Below are positions 45,601 through 52,041 of a DNA stretch of 64,000 nt, one piece after another. Within the stretch, counting starts at the first letter, position 1; each line of letters starts with the position of its first letter. The notes under the pieces are model-generated. The model searched no databases. It was not told the DNA's origin and worked only from the letters and a program-made list of their open reading frames with translations. A program made the position numbers and the translations under genes. Source of the DNA: Corythucha ciliata (lineage: Eukaryota > Arthropoda > Insecta > Hemiptera > Tingidae); the NCBI GenBank assembly GCA_038030265.1, contig CM075937.1, positions 3,596,001 to 3,660,000 on the forward strand. The letters are read 5' to 3'.

Positions 45601-47626
45601 TATTTCGGTCAGAAAATACAATTCGTTTCTCTCTTCGATAACTTGATTACTAAACTCATCTATTATTGGGGTTCTCCTTCAATCGGATATCGAATTCCGT
45701 GGTTATAGGAGGACAGGGTGGTCTCCCTAGTTGCTCCTATCGGTCGAGTTAATTATTTTGGTAGGCTTTCGCTTTGGTGAAATTAAAAAAGATAAAAAGG
45801 GTTGGTAGAAGCCAACGTTTATTTCAAGTTTGAATTTAATTTTCTTCTTTTATTCACTGAAGACCCGCGGGAAGCAGAAGCAGTTTGTTGACCCTGATTG
45901 ATTCATTCTTCGGGGACCCAGCCGCAGTGGTTAGAAATTACTTTTGAGAAATCTCGAAAAAGTATTTTTCAGTTATAAGTAGCGATGCTGAGCACGTGAC
46001 CGGAAGCTGATTGTTGCTGCCGTGGGGGGGCTCAAATCCTCCAAAAATTATGTCAAACGAGGCACGCTCGCTTCGAGTCTTGATTTTCCTTTTCAAGCGA
46101 CCCTGATGTCTCGAATAACTGTGATGTATGACGGCGGGGGTTGCTCATTGCTGACCACCGTCTCGTAATTTGGCGGAGAGTCGATTATGAGCATTCTTAG
46201 TTCCGTCATTTCAATCTTTTTCCTTTGTCCGCGCTATATTAAAGAAAAAGAACAGAAAAAGAGAAGGATGTTAATGAGTGAATCGTAAAACTATAGCTAG
46301 GAAACATCTCTTGAGTCTCTAATGGGTCTTTGTACCTATAAATAAGTGTCAACGACGAATAAAATCTGAAATGATGGAACACTTGACATGATTAAAACTG
46401 ACCCGTTTCAAAATTGTAATGCTCTGTACCTTCCAATTAATATTTATATTATTATAGTTTGCCCTTATTCCGAATGTCCAGAGACTTCAAAATTACTATT
46501 TTACATGGAACCTGCAGCGTAGCTTGACTACTGCAAAACATTCGTCATTTTTTTTTTTTTTGCCATTCAACTGACCTGACCCCATGCCGTAATCATTTCA
46601 TGCACTAATGTCAAGGCCAAAAAACAAGAGTTCGATTAAAAACTCACCATAATGTACCAACAAAGGCATCCGGCTGCCATAAAAAGGAAACCGGCGATGA
46701 CTAGAACGCGATGACGAGTGTCGGCAGTTTCAACCCAGCCTGGCGTTAACTGGGTGAACAGACCCACGCAGCCTGTCAGAATTATGAGGAGGGCTGAAGC
46801 CAAAAGTAGATCTTGACAGTTTTTCTGCAAAATAAAAATGCGGTTCTTCCAGTAAAAATTAAAATTTGAAAAACGAAGGGCCATGACTTTCATGTCCCTT
46901 CCCAGGAGATTCCAAAGCATTGTGCATATCCTCTGTAAAGTGAAGCCCTACTAACGACCAAAGTACCTCTAACTTATCTTGCTGCTAATTGGATGAATTT
47001 TCCTGTCCACTAAACCAGACGACCCCACCAGTATCATGGCCGTGGACTGCAAGTTGAAGTATGAAATTCATTATGACGCTAGTAGGTAGCTTTTATCGTA
47101 TTTTAAATGATATTTACTCGTAAAATATTCCGACCTTTCCGCTCGTCGATTATCTAACTTCATTGTATTTACATGCAACCCATTATCGGTCCTTCCCAAG
47201 GCGTGAGAATCGAGTTATAAAAAATGTCCGGATAAATCCGGATGACTGAATACAACGAAGTGTCTATTGTACAATAAAGCGTTCAAATATTTGTCTTTTT
47301 TGGCTTTATCAAGAATATAGACGCTACGAAAAAACCAACGGTGAGCGGGGGGTCAGAGGTTATACAACACCACAAAGTTTGCTGTCAACGAGGGATGGTT
47401 CTGTCCAAGTTGAAAGCTCAAGTTCAATTCCTCGAAAAGACGGACTTTTTTTTCGCTGTCAACTATTTTCTATACTTTGAATAATCCTCGACTGTTCCCC
47501 CGGCCCCGTCTTCCATATTCATTCGTTTAAGGCCCTCAAACAGGATATTTTTAAAATGTTTAAACTTACTTTTCCACAGAAAGGACCACTAGCCACCGCT
47601 TCGAATTTCTCGATTTTGTCGGACAT
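9570..47626 (-). CDS. Four-transmembrane protein with tandem PPxY motifs, 5 exons over 38 kb
   Basis: Exons in order of transcription: 47570-47626, 46648-46824, 38071-38295, 10035-10146, 9570-9940 (942 nt, 313 residues). Junction phases (0,0,0,1) agree. The product opens MSDKIEKFEAV. It has four hydrophobic spans (about 25-45, 57-78, 86-104 and 109-127), then a cytoplasmic-looking tail with PPSY (167-170) and PPTY (180-183) and a Thr/Ala-rich end. PPxY motifs bind WW domains, chiefly of NEDD4-type ubiquitin ligases, so a membrane protein under ubiquitin control or an adaptor is inferred. I do not recognise the family. Introns of 8.35 kb and 27.9 kb are filled with transposons. The exon 4 donor is uncertain. 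Confidence 0.75.
10035..10146 (-). CDS. Four-TM gene, exon 4 with two PY motifs
   Basis: The acceptor CTTTTCTTATTAG precedes GATCTG in phase 0, as set by exon 3. The frame reads DLLQEGQLWTTDVPPSYSVV then MGNCTPPPTYGSALFLI. The two proline-tyrosine motifs are 13 residues apart. The same strand in the other two frames gives a stop or no motif, which supports the chosen phase. Confidence 0.7.
10270..11105 (-). repeat. Minisatellite family A tract
   Basis: Degenerate ~30-bp units with the word AATTCGCGGCTAAAATTGAG, opposite in orientation to the tract at 430-1545. It lies in intron 3 of the four-TM gene. Confidence 0.75.
11110..11213 (-). repeat. Dispersed repeat, copy 1 of 2
   Basis: About 104 bases match 24631-24740 in inverted orientation, including CTTGACAAGTTT and CCCAAATTTCCAGATGGTTC. 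Confidence 0.7.
11539..11644. mobile_element. Small MITE with AGTGACGGACA ends
   Basis: The left end AGTGACGGACATAAAGTTTTT is mirrored by AAAAAACTTTCTGTCCGTCACT at the right, with an A/T-rich core. The element is about 106 bp with no coding capacity. Just upstream, at 11414, GCGCGGATCCA resembles another hAT-type terminus, but no partner was found. Confidence 0.55.
11650..13435. other. Intronic stretch without recognised genes
   Basis: Mostly A/T-rich sequence with a T-rich run near 11841-11895. No domain, tandem repeat or terminal repeat was recognised. Confidence 0.4.
13440..14400 (+). repeat. Degenerate ~30-bp minisatellite (family B)
   Basis: Units built on AAAATGGCCAAACTGACCAT and TCACGCCCT repeat about every 30 bases with heavy divergence. 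The unit differs from family A in sequence although its length is similar. Confidence 0.7.
14877..14980. mobile_element. Hairpin MITE-like inverted repeat
   Basis: TAGTCTACCGACGG on the left and CCGTCGGTAGACTA on the right are the ends of two ~40-base arms (GGCACAGCC and GGCTGTGC near the centre). A related word TAGTCTACCGGCCGTGTG occurs at 43893. Confidence 0.6.
15655..15805 (-). repeat. Dispersed repeat with GGTGTCTACAGACC end
   Basis: Read on the minus strand it starts GGGTGTCTACAGACCTGG and continues with CAGGGAATTGTC-type words. Related copies lie at about 14500-14640 and 34315-34440. It has no coding capacity. The surrounding 14990-16280 holds no recognised gene. Confidence 0.55.
16285..17305 (-). 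repeat. Minisatellite family A tract split by a MITE
   Basis: Units with GCTAATTCATGGCTAAAATT run from 16285 to 16570 and resume from 16965 to 17305. The 370-bp MITE at 16588-16957 sits between, as expected if it inserted into the array. Confidence 0.65.
16588..16957 (+). mobile_element. GGTTTATTATTCAT MITE, copy 1
   Basis: The left end GGTTTATTATTCATGAAT is mirrored by the right end AGAATGAATATTAAACC. Internal sequence (for example CTGATCAGATGTTAGGACC) is shared with copies at 32804 and 55450. Confidence 0.7.
17351..17488. mobile_element. 138-bp hairpin element
   Basis: GCGTTTTCCATTTCCATAAA pairs with TTTATGTAAATAGAAAACGC. Inner arms CACCCGTCTTCTC and GAGAAGACGGGTG flank a short loop. It is non-coding. 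Confidence 0.6.
18270..18689. mobile_element. hAT-like MITE with perfect 8-bp target duplication
   Basis: Both ends read CAGTGGCGGATCCA or its near variant (CAGTGGCGGATCCACG on the minus strand at the right). The flanking octamers are identical: CGAGTCTC at 18262-18269 and at 18690-18697. The inside carries G-rich and C-rich runs and an (ATT)n run at 18617-18641, with no transposase. CAG-type termini and an 8-bp duplication are hallmarks of hAT elements. A right-hand end of the same type (GGATCCGCCACTG) stands alone at 22223. Confidence 0.85.
19163..20207. mobile_element. Foldback element with tandemly repeated arm and open loop
   Basis: The left arm 19163-19692 and right arm 19969-20207 are inverted copies that start ACGCATGTGAACCTGG. 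The left arm holds three copies of a ~150-bp unit (GCATGTGTCGGGC at 19292, 19442 and 19593); the right arm holds one. Each unit contains the small palindrome GTGTCGGG..CCCGACAC and clusters of CGTTTGTTT. The 276-bp loop (19693-19968) is unlike the arms and is open on the plus strand. Inverted arms of tandem units recall Drosophila FB/Galileo elements. No transposase was seen. Confidence 0.75.
19714..19974 (+). CDS. Open reading frame in the foldback loop, unknown
   Basis: A frame that enters from the left arm stays open through the whole loop and stops just inside the right arm. The loop part includes MTLNAWGNVTTMAQEFLAGV and ends GSGADRSPENLG. It is of mixed composition and unlike the Phe/Lys/Arg-rich frames produced by the arms. 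It may be a captured gene fragment or chance. No family was recognised. Confidence 0.25.
   Translation, partial: SIPMTLNAWGNVTTMAQEFLAGVVSIATTTTCTRDTCEHAMRNLKEYEVVPTNMVEICSRGFSSLEQSILDCVVGSGADRSPENLG
20455..21625 (+). repeat. 20-bp minisatellite array (family D)
   Basis: Degenerate units of TTTCCTCATAAAATTGACAA run for about 1.17 kb (some 55 units). The array has no coding frame and is flanked by 20290-20450, whose words (GTGAAACC, AAAATTGGG) look like family C. Confidence 0.85.
22170..22223. mobile_element. Isolated hAT-like right end with palindrome
   Basis: GGATCCGCCACTG at its right edge matches the terminus of the MITE at 18270. Next to it GGGAGGGGCCATGGCCCC and its near mirror form a G/C-rich palindrome. 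No left end was found nearby. The 233-codon frame across 21639-22340 runs through this and was rejected. Confidence 0.4.
22440..22945 (-). repeat. Minisatellite A units followed by family C units
   Basis: 22440-22560 carries family A words. From about 22575 the words change to GAAATTGG, TTTTTAA and GAGCCAA, a second ~28-35-bp family (C), seen again at about 37170-37540, 40500-40700, 54080-54180 and 57840-58145. Confidence 0.6.
23479..23829 (+). CDS. Coiled-coil-like open frame, possibly a retrotransposon ORF1 remnant
   Basis: The frame has Asn/Glu/Lys-rich heptad-like sequence (NERLLEKLNSVEKENSDIKN) and then runs into a dispersed repeat at 23752. Such short coiled-coil frames occur in ORF1 of non-LTR elements, but there is no zinc knuckle or RT nearby. 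It could be chance. Confidence 0.2.
   Translation: MTQIQTINCTNERLLEKLNSVEKENSDIKNILSSLNDKVNAINNDVLIRSENINNDNELEKVYEGDRCHNVKGDSSNGNFVRRKRGGKSHIGPPHTGRLVFGSNSMRNRSARLART
23845..26088. mobile_element. DNA transposon-like block with 28-bp inverted ends
   Basis: GTTACTGGAAAGGCAAAGTA at 23845 is mirrored by TACTTTGCCTTTCCAGTAAC ending at 26088, and eight more bases match. GCTTACGTTTTCCC words also occur inside both ends. No transposase was recognised in the 2.2 kb; the frames near 25420-25950 show no domain. It contains the dispersed repeat copy at 24631-24740. Confidence 0.55.
24631..24740 (+). repeat. Dispersed repeat, copy 2 of 2
   Basis: Inverted match to 11110-11213 at roughly 85-90 per cent by eye. 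Confidence 0.7.
26114..27475 (-). mobile_element. 5'-truncated jockey-type non-LTR retrotransposon
   Basis: The coding part (26296-27475) begins inside the RT domain (GYRPISLLPVLSKLFEKLL). It continues through QFGFR, FLDVAQAFDKVWHEGL, GVPQDSVLGP and the catalytic FADD box (TFADDTAIL), then the jockey C-terminal region (WTYGIQLWGC.. and RLNRNKPSDL). One frameshift near 26620 separates the two frames. A 17-base T run at 26114-26130 is the poly(A) tail on the minus strand. The element lacks endonuclease and ORF1, so it is dead. It lies in intron 3 in the sense direction of the host gene. Confidence 0.9.
27997..28121. mobile_element. 125-bp hairpin element
   Basis: GTCAACCATGAGCTAGCGT pairs with ACGCTAGCTCATGGTTGAC. 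The core holds GCGGTATC and ACCGC words. It is non-coding. Confidence 0.6.
29265..29355. repeat. Hairpin directly left of the mariner
   Basis: GAATATCCACGCGAGAATAA pairs with TTTATTTTCGCGTGGATATTC. It abuts the mariner's left end, so the mariner probably inserted at the edge of this small element. Confidence 0.55.
29357..31818 (-). mobile_element. Mariner-like element with ~540-bp terminal inverted repeats
   Basis: Ends CAGGGTGTAACGGAAAAG and CAGGATGTAACGGAAAAG (minus strand at the right) are flanked on both sides by TA, the Tc1/mariner target. The inverted repeats extend inward for about 540 bp on each side (to about 29905 and from about 31277), far longer than the 20-30 bp of classical mariners. 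The transposase lies between them on the minus strand. Confidence 0.85.
30079..31142 (-). pseudogene. Broken Tc1/mariner-superfamily transposase, DD41D-like
   Basis: The frame opens MASFTDSEYRDMIFIYG, an N-terminal helix-turn-helix of the type common in arthropod transposases. Acidic residues are visible: WTDEASF, then FQMDGCPAH, then SPDLTPMDF, with 41 residues between the last two aspartates. That spacing resembles the DD41D (rosa-type) group. A TGA at 30753-30755 and frameshifts near 30625 and 30208 break it. The C-terminus SVRRRCGLCLEQQGSHF is still legible in a third frame and stops at 30079. The element is therefore no longer autonomous. DNA cutting and pasting was its ancestral role. 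Confidence 0.85.
31841..33340. mobile_element. Large foldback element with a MITE in its right arm
   Basis: Left arm 31841-32387 and right arm 32417-33340 are inverted copies, for example TTGGTTGAGCAAAAT with ATTTTGTTCACCCAA, and ATTCCACTTTT with AAAAGTGAATT around a ~29-base loop. About 385 bases at 32745-33130 in the right arm have no partner on the left; they are the MITE at 32804 with its flanks. Twin 67-codon frames in the arms are mirror copies and not genes. Confidence 0.7.
32804..33135 (+). mobile_element. GGTTTATTATTCAT MITE, copy 2 (nested)
   Basis: Shares the left end and internal sequence with copies at 16588 and 55450. The right end has decayed. It interrupts the right arm of the foldback. 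Confidence 0.65.
34671..35504. mobile_element. Compound foldback element
   Basis: CTGTCTAAAACGCAGATCTG at the left is mirrored by CAGATCTGCGTTTTAGACAG at the right. CTGCAGATTAACACC is repeated in both arms. In the middle AGTGCCAGTTGTA words occur three times, twice forward and once inverted, so the core is itself duplicated and inverted. It is non-coding. Confidence 0.7.
35522..35866. mobile_element. 345-bp near-perfect hairpin
   Basis: Arms of about 160 bases begin TTTACTGACCCAGAGTTTT and contain ACTTGTCCTCAAATTTGATC and its mirror. The centre is CCAGAGGG..CCCTCTGG near 35694. Strong arm identity suggests recent origin. It lies 18 bases from the previous foldback. Confidence 0.8.
36015..36965 (-). 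pseudogene. Non-LTR retrotransposon fragment: RT end plus RNase H
   Basis: 36693-36965 keeps the RT C-terminal strand (EVKYIGVTLDQGLKWTSHI). 36111-36644 continues with RQACLGVTGAMHSCPT and an RNase H start (AWYTDGSVKDGGAGIG). The second RNase H block (IFILTDSQAAL) is out of frame near 36120 and is cut by TAA where KAL is expected. Elements with RNase H belong to I/R1/LOA-type clades, so this is distinct from the jockey at 26 kb. It is 5' truncated, frameshifted and inactive. Confidence 0.8.
37170..37815 (+). repeat. Minisatellite C followed by a few family A units
   Basis: 37170-37540 has words such as ACGAAATTG, TTTTTTAGC and TTTCGCG at ~30-base spacing. 37690-37815 has CTCAATTTTA and GCGAATTGGCGTTTT words. 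Confidence 0.5.
38071..38295 (-). CDS. Four-TM gene, exon 3 with TM3 and TM4
   Basis: It is bounded by a TTTTATTTTTCAG acceptor and a GTTTGT donor, phase 0 at both ends, 75 codons. Spans LTGLLLICSYLFIISMDLV and YLWLTVTFVVVLCITTVIC are separated by a short polar loop (HNNS). The exon ends in a charged segment TVEEQERIRQE that leads into the PY exon. It stands alone between a 28-kb and an 8-kb intron. Confidence 0.75.
38296..39730. other. Intronic stretch with homopolymer G/C tracts
   Basis: No gene was recognised. A 15-base G run near 38829-38844, a GT/GGT-rich block near 39070-39105 and a C run near 39190 stand out. Confidence 0.4.
39731..40294. mobile_element. AATGAGGAAGTTTCA MITE, copy 1
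   Basis: AATGAGGAAGTTTCACATTT at the left is mirrored by TGAAACTTCTTCATT at the right. The interior matches 58581-59090 in inverted orientation (for example GAGCTCTAGTA, CAAACATGCTAGC). A 57-base piece (39856-39913) is repeated at 40747-40804. It is non-coding. Confidence 0.7.
40300..40810 (+). repeat. Minisatellite A and C units, plus a 57-base duplication
   Basis: 40300-40400 has family A words and 40490-40700 family C words. 40747-40804 repeats 39856-39913 (TTGAAGACTTCTCAATTTTC..) almost exactly. Confidence 0.55.
42105..42880. mobile_element. G/C-rich inverted cassette around a MADF fragment
   Basis: The two sides (42125-42330 and 42705-42860) are built from words such as CGAGTGGCGAGGCGAAT and CGAATGTGTAAC in opposing orientation. 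They frame an ordinary A/T-balanced centre. The composition differs sharply from the surroundings. PIF/Harbinger elements carry a Myb/MADF-type second gene, so a Harbinger remnant is one explanation. Confidence 0.4.
42469..42582 (+). pseudogene. MADF-domain N-terminal fragment
   Basis: A 37-codon frame reads MEWTNEQVLAFLDVYEGPPV then IWGPKNPCHKNRSF before TGA. W-T-x-E, L-x-x-Y-x-x-x-P-x-x-W and P-x-x-K-N are the classical start of the MADF (Myb/SANT-like) DNA-binding domain. The remaining two-thirds of the domain is missing. It is probably a transposon-borne relic. Confidence 0.6.
43598..43809. mobile_element. 212-bp MITE with CAGGGTGCGGCAG ends and TA target
   Basis: CAGGGTGCGGCAGATAATGT at the left is mirrored by ACATTATCTGCCGCACCCCG, with about 35 paired bases on each side. 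TA flanks both ends. The first seven bases equal those of the mariner-like element at 29357, so a related transposase may have moved it. Confidence 0.75.
43875..43988. repeat. Small inverted repeat
   Basis: GAGCTGAATACGAATAT pairs with CATATTCGTATTCAGCTC around a core with TAGTCTACCGGCC, a word related to the hairpin at 14877. Another CGTATCTGTATTCAGCTCC occurs at 44104. Confidence 0.5.
43990..46640. other. Intronic stretch without recognised genes
   Basis: A few weak minisatellite A words occur near 44880-44945 and a short hairpin CGGTGAAATATACACTTTTCACCG-like sequence near 45150. The frames around 45131-45646 show no domain. Confidence 0.4.
46648..46824 (-). CDS. Four-TM gene, exon 2 with TM1 and TM2
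   Basis: The acceptor TTTATTTTGCAG and donor GTGAGT are strong, with phase 0 at both ends, 59 codons. LLLASALLIILTGCVGLF and RVLVIAGFLFMAAGCLCWYI form two membrane spans joined by a loop with GWVETADTRHR. A longer open frame beginning upstream of the acceptor is not used. Confidence 0.8.
47156..47393 (+). repeat. Dispersed 240-bp repeat, left copy
   Basis: Matches 53806-54041 in inverted orientation, for example TTTACATGCAACCCATTATC, GGATAAATCCGGATGACTGA and TTGTACAATA. The two copies flank CFAP20 about 6.4 kb apart. Confidence 0.75.
47570..47626 (-). CDS. Four-TM gene, exon 1 with start codon
   Basis: ATG at 47626-47624 opens MSDKIEKFEAVASGPFCGK and ends at the donor AAAA|GTAAGT in phase 0, matching exon 2 (KNCQDL..). 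The intron to exon 2 is 745 bp. A T-rich stretch precedes the ATG on the plus strand reading (A-rich upstream of the start on the minus strand). Confidence 0.7.
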
Positions 47627-48304
47627 TTTTTTTTTTAAATTCAGAAAACTGAACTTTTCAGCCACTCACTAGCGCGTCTAGTTGAGTTATGTTTCTTATG
47701 TCGAATCTCTCTCTATCAATTACCCATTTCTCCCATTCTGGCGCACTCCAGTAGATCTTTAACGTCATCTATGACGAAACGTTGTGGAAGATTTCCATCT
47801 TATCCCCCCCACCCGACCCCCACCTATCAAGTCACTAACGCACATATTCAGGGAACCTGCTTGGAGTTATGTACATGAAATGATACTCGTTGTTTCTTTG
47901 CCGTTTTCATCTACGACGTTGATCCCTCACCCCTTTTAGGCAGAGAGCGCGAATTTAATTGATAAATTTATAGCTATTAATAGTTCCAATTCACTATAAA
48001 CTGCTTACTGACGAATTCATTTGTCTGGAATCTCCTTCCACGAATCAATAACAAAACAAGTTATAAATAGCGTGTCACGAGTCAGCATCATAATTCAAAT
48101 AATGCGTCTCTCACCTTTTCTAATCAAGCGAAATCCTAAATTATCTACCTCTTGATTTCATGATGCAATATTTGCTATTTCATTAAAAAAAGGAAAATAT
48201 TGTTGGCAAAATAAAATATTAATATTCCATTTTTAGCCTTCCAAGTAACAATTTCCTTGTTTTAATGGGAGCAAGTACGGCTCCAGGGGAGTAGGTACAT
48301 CATC

Positions 48305-48985
48305 AGGGGCGTAGCCATCCTTCATCAGTTGGGGGGGGGGGGGCAGCGTCACTGGACCATTGTATTTCGCGACCACGTGAGTGATGAAGGAGAGGTCCTA
48401 ACGAGGCCAAAAAGAAAACAAATAGGTACCTCAATTGGCACTAAAATTGACTTAAGTACATACCAACAAATTCATGGCTTCCTGCAACAATTTCACGGCT
48501 AAAATAGAGAGAAACCGCTAATTTTCAGTTTCTGTAACTGCCTAGGCGGCTAATGTTCAGAATGCGCGTTTTAACTGTGCCATTTTCGGGGCAAGTACGT
48601 TGCTAGAATTTTTAAAAAGTGCTAATTCAGAAGTGTAAAAGGGAAGAAAATCCGTATAATGGCTTAAATAGAGAGAAATCACTAATTCGCAGCTAAAACG
48701 CAATAAAACGCTAATTCGAAGTCAAAATGAAGAAAAAGCACTCAGTCTCGTGGCTAAAATTCAAAATAATCGCTCGTTCCCGGTTAAAATTGATAAAAAA
48801 CGCAAATTCGTGGTCAAAATTCAGGAAAACTGTTAAATCGCGGCTAGAATTGTGAAAACACCAATAGATCACGGTTTTCGGAAGTAACATCGTGACTAAA
48901 ATTGAGAAAAATCGCTAATTAATGGCTGGAAGTGCAAACAAGAGCTAATTCGTGATTAAAACAGTGAAACGTTAATCCATGGATA
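48305..48985. mobile_element. hAT-like left end followed by a minisatellite A tract
   Basis: CAGGGGCGTAGCCATCC is followed by a 12-base G run and then, from 48430, by family A units with GCTAAAATT words. The same order, mirrored, is seen at 430-1633. No matching right end was found before the next element at 49423, so the element is probably truncated. Confidence 0.45.
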
Positions 48986-49422
48986 ACGTGTGGAACTTGC
49001 GCATTTTTCAAGTATTGATTTTCCGTGAAGAGGGCTCCGAAGAAAGTCAAGGACAACACGAAACGCTCATTTTAGGTCTCTTTGAGAGGGGGGGGGGAAG
49101 CCACCTTAGGGGGCATCCTTGTCAAAATCGCCAGCCTTTTTTCATTTCAGCATGGCGTTAGGGACTTGTAACCGCGCTTGGCTCACATCGGAACACTTTG
49201 AGAAAACTTGCCAAATTCTTTTGGATTTTTGGCGAAAATGGCCAAATTCTTTTGGATTTTTGGCGAAAATAGCCAAAATTTTTAAAAATGGACGAAGCCT
49301 CGTATTTGGGGGTTCTTATCACGACAAGTTGTGGAAAATCGAAACGGATTTTCCATAAGATGAACACTTAGTTCTCCCTGTGATTCCGCGATTTTGGCAT
49401 TTCACTACTTTAATGATGAAGT

Positions 49423-50890
49423 CAGTGGCGTAGGTAGGAACTTGTGGTAATTCTACAACGAGTGGATAAAGTGTGACTTTACCTGCGTGTTTGGGGTGGG
49501 GGGGGGCGGGAAGAGGCGTACAACGTACGCGATTTTTTCAATTTTGGCCGCGTGTATCGTTTTACTCAATTTCAGCCGTCGATTAGCGGTTTTGCCTCCA
49601 GCCCCTCCCACATTTTCTCAACTTTAGAAGCAATACAGCGTTTTTATCCCGTGAGTGAGCGATGTATCTTAATTTTCCACGAGTTTTGGCGTTTTCCTGA
49701 GTTTTAGCAGAAATTTAGCAGGGGATTAGCACTTTTCTCAGTTTTAGCTGAAAATTATCGTTTTTCTTAAGTGTTTTCCTCAATATATTAGCCGCAAAAT
49801 AGGAGGGCTTTTTACGAATTAGCATTTTTTTAGTTCACCATAGTGGTTTTTTCACCTATTGCCATAAATTGACGCTTTTTCTCAATTTCAGCCCCAAAAG
49901 TTGCGCCTTCAGAAGCCGCGCATTGGTGTATATTCAGTTTTTGACGCAAATTGCAATTTTTCTCAATTTTATAGCAGCGAATTAGTGCTTTTTCTTAATT
50001 TTAGTAGCGTTTCAAAAAATTTGAAAAAATCGCTAATATTGGTGGCTATAACTGCGAAAAAGCGTTGATTCGTGATCTCGCGATGCAACATCCTGACTAA
50101 AATTGAGAAAAAATCGCAGATTCGCGGTGCATGGAGGCCATTCTACGAATAAATTGTGGAAATCAACGCAAACAAGTGTTGTTTTTGGGCCAACCCCGCG
50201 GTAAAAATTGAGAAAGCATGCGCTATAATATTGACAAACTTTCAGGTTAAAATTCGAAAAAAAATGGCAAATTCACATCTGAAATTGCAAAAAATTGCTC
50301 ATTCGTTTATAAAAAATCACCGCATTCACCGCAAAAGTAGCATAAAACGCTATTTCACAGCTGAAATTTTGGGGAAAATCGCTGATTTGCAATTTGCGGA
50401 TAAAGTTTAAAGAAATATCTAATTTAAATACCCGCCCATAGCGCTTTCGGGGGCTCAATCGAATATTATTCAGCCCACACTCTTTGCTGATATCACTTGC
50501 AACGTTATATTCTCCAGGTCGGATAGACTGAAATTCGTAGAAAGGAGCCAAATCCCCGTTCAACCGCCCGACCTTTTCATATACTTAGTTCCATGGATAA
50601 CCTAAGCATCCTCATTTTTCCGTATTTGAGCTTTTCGGGTGACCCCCCCCCCCTCGCCAGTGCCTCGGTACGCTACTATGTCCGAGGAAGCAGCTGGACG
50701 TACGCGGACCTTTCCGGGCTGCTTGAAGTCGAGAAAATCTGCTAAACCTAACTTCAACGTGAAACACTCTTTTCTGGAGATTTTATGGTGCTCTTTGAAG
50801 CGTTAGTACTAGTGCCCCTTCATTCGCACACTTGTAGCTTTGGCGGCGGGGAGATCTATCCCCCATATTCCCCCCGTACCTACGCCCCTG
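49423..50890. mobile_element. hAT-like element filled with minisatellite A
   Basis: CAGTGGCGTAGGTA at the left is mirrored by TACCTACGCCCCTG at the right (13 of 14). Flanking octamers GATGAAGT and GATGAATA agree at six of eight positions. Inside, G and C runs near the ends enclose family A units at 49535-50415. The units are in plus orientation up to about 50000 and in minus orientation afterwards, so the element is a loose foldback. No transposase. Confidence 0.65.
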
Positions 50891-50894
50891 GATG

Positions 50895-51980
50895 AATAAG
50901 TAGTGACCACTTTGCCAACACGAAGTTGACATCTCAAGCCTTCCTTTGGTGCAACCGGTTTTAATTGAAAATAGACGGCGAAGACGTCAATTAAATGTCA
51001 CAGTGGCGAGTTTGTTGGACCTCACCGCAGGAAATCCTGATGTCTCTCCCTCGATATAACTTTTACACCCTCCGAGAGGATGCTTCTGCTCAATCATTGA
51101 GTTGGAACTTGCAACTGAGTGACGGCGGGGGGGGGGGGCTGAGATGTAAGGGAGATGAACCTTTTGATGCAAATATCCCTTGCACTTCACTTTGAATTGC
51201 TAATTGTATTTTTTTATAAGAAGTACTTGGGCGATAAAACGAAAGGATTATTTTAAATATTTGACAATTTATTGACTTCGTTAATTCATTTACCGCTATG
51301 CACTTTTATTATCCCGTAAATTTTCCGTTAGTTCGTGGAGGAATGTTCCTCAACCACACTTTGTTTAATTAGTGGAGATTTTCATCAGTTTTTTTGAAGG
51401 ATCTAGGTTAACAAAGTAAAGTTTGTCACAGTTTCGAAGTTCTTTTTTTTATTTTTAATTTCCGGACAGCTCTTCAGATAAATTTTCTTTGCTTAATTCC
51501 CCCACACCACCGAGTAGCATCAACCAATTATTTTAACCAAGTAAACTGCCAAGAAACTATCTTGGCAAAATAATTCAACACTTATAGAGCCTATGGTGCC
51601 GCACATTTCTCTTGTAGAGTGGTGTAAAAGATCATCGCGTATCGATCGAAAATTCTAATACGAATTTGTGAAAACATCGTTCCCTTTAGAATTGAGCGTT
51701 CAGTAAATATCTTCCTCGAAGTAATTGCTTATGAATGAATTTGCTAATTAGTTTTGGGAGAAGTTGAATAATAGTCGAACAATGTATAATTACAATGCCG
51801 AGGCAATTCGTCTTGCTGGAGCCTGACTTCAATTTCAGACTACTGGACTATTGTTAGATGGACTCACCCTCCCTTCTCTAAATATAGAAATGGAACATTC
51901 TTGGGATAATTTTGGCTCTATGCAGCAGGTCCTTTGGTATGCTGGTGATAAAATCATGTGTGATTTCAGTCATTTGAGTG
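50895..51980. other. Gap upstream of CFAP20
   Basis: No gene recognised. GTGTGATTTCAG at 51959-51970 looks like a splice acceptor, so CFAP20 may have an untranslated first exon further left. The promoter was not located. Confidence 0.35.
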
Positions 51981-52041
51981 CCCAGTGGATCCGAGCCGAT
52001 TAAACAAAAAAAACTATAAAAATAAGAAAACAGAAAGTTTG

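Noticed and set aside
51985..52041. Upstream in-frame ATG of CFAP20
   Set aside because: The 19-residue Lys/Asn-rich leader has no counterpart in the family, which begins at MFKN.
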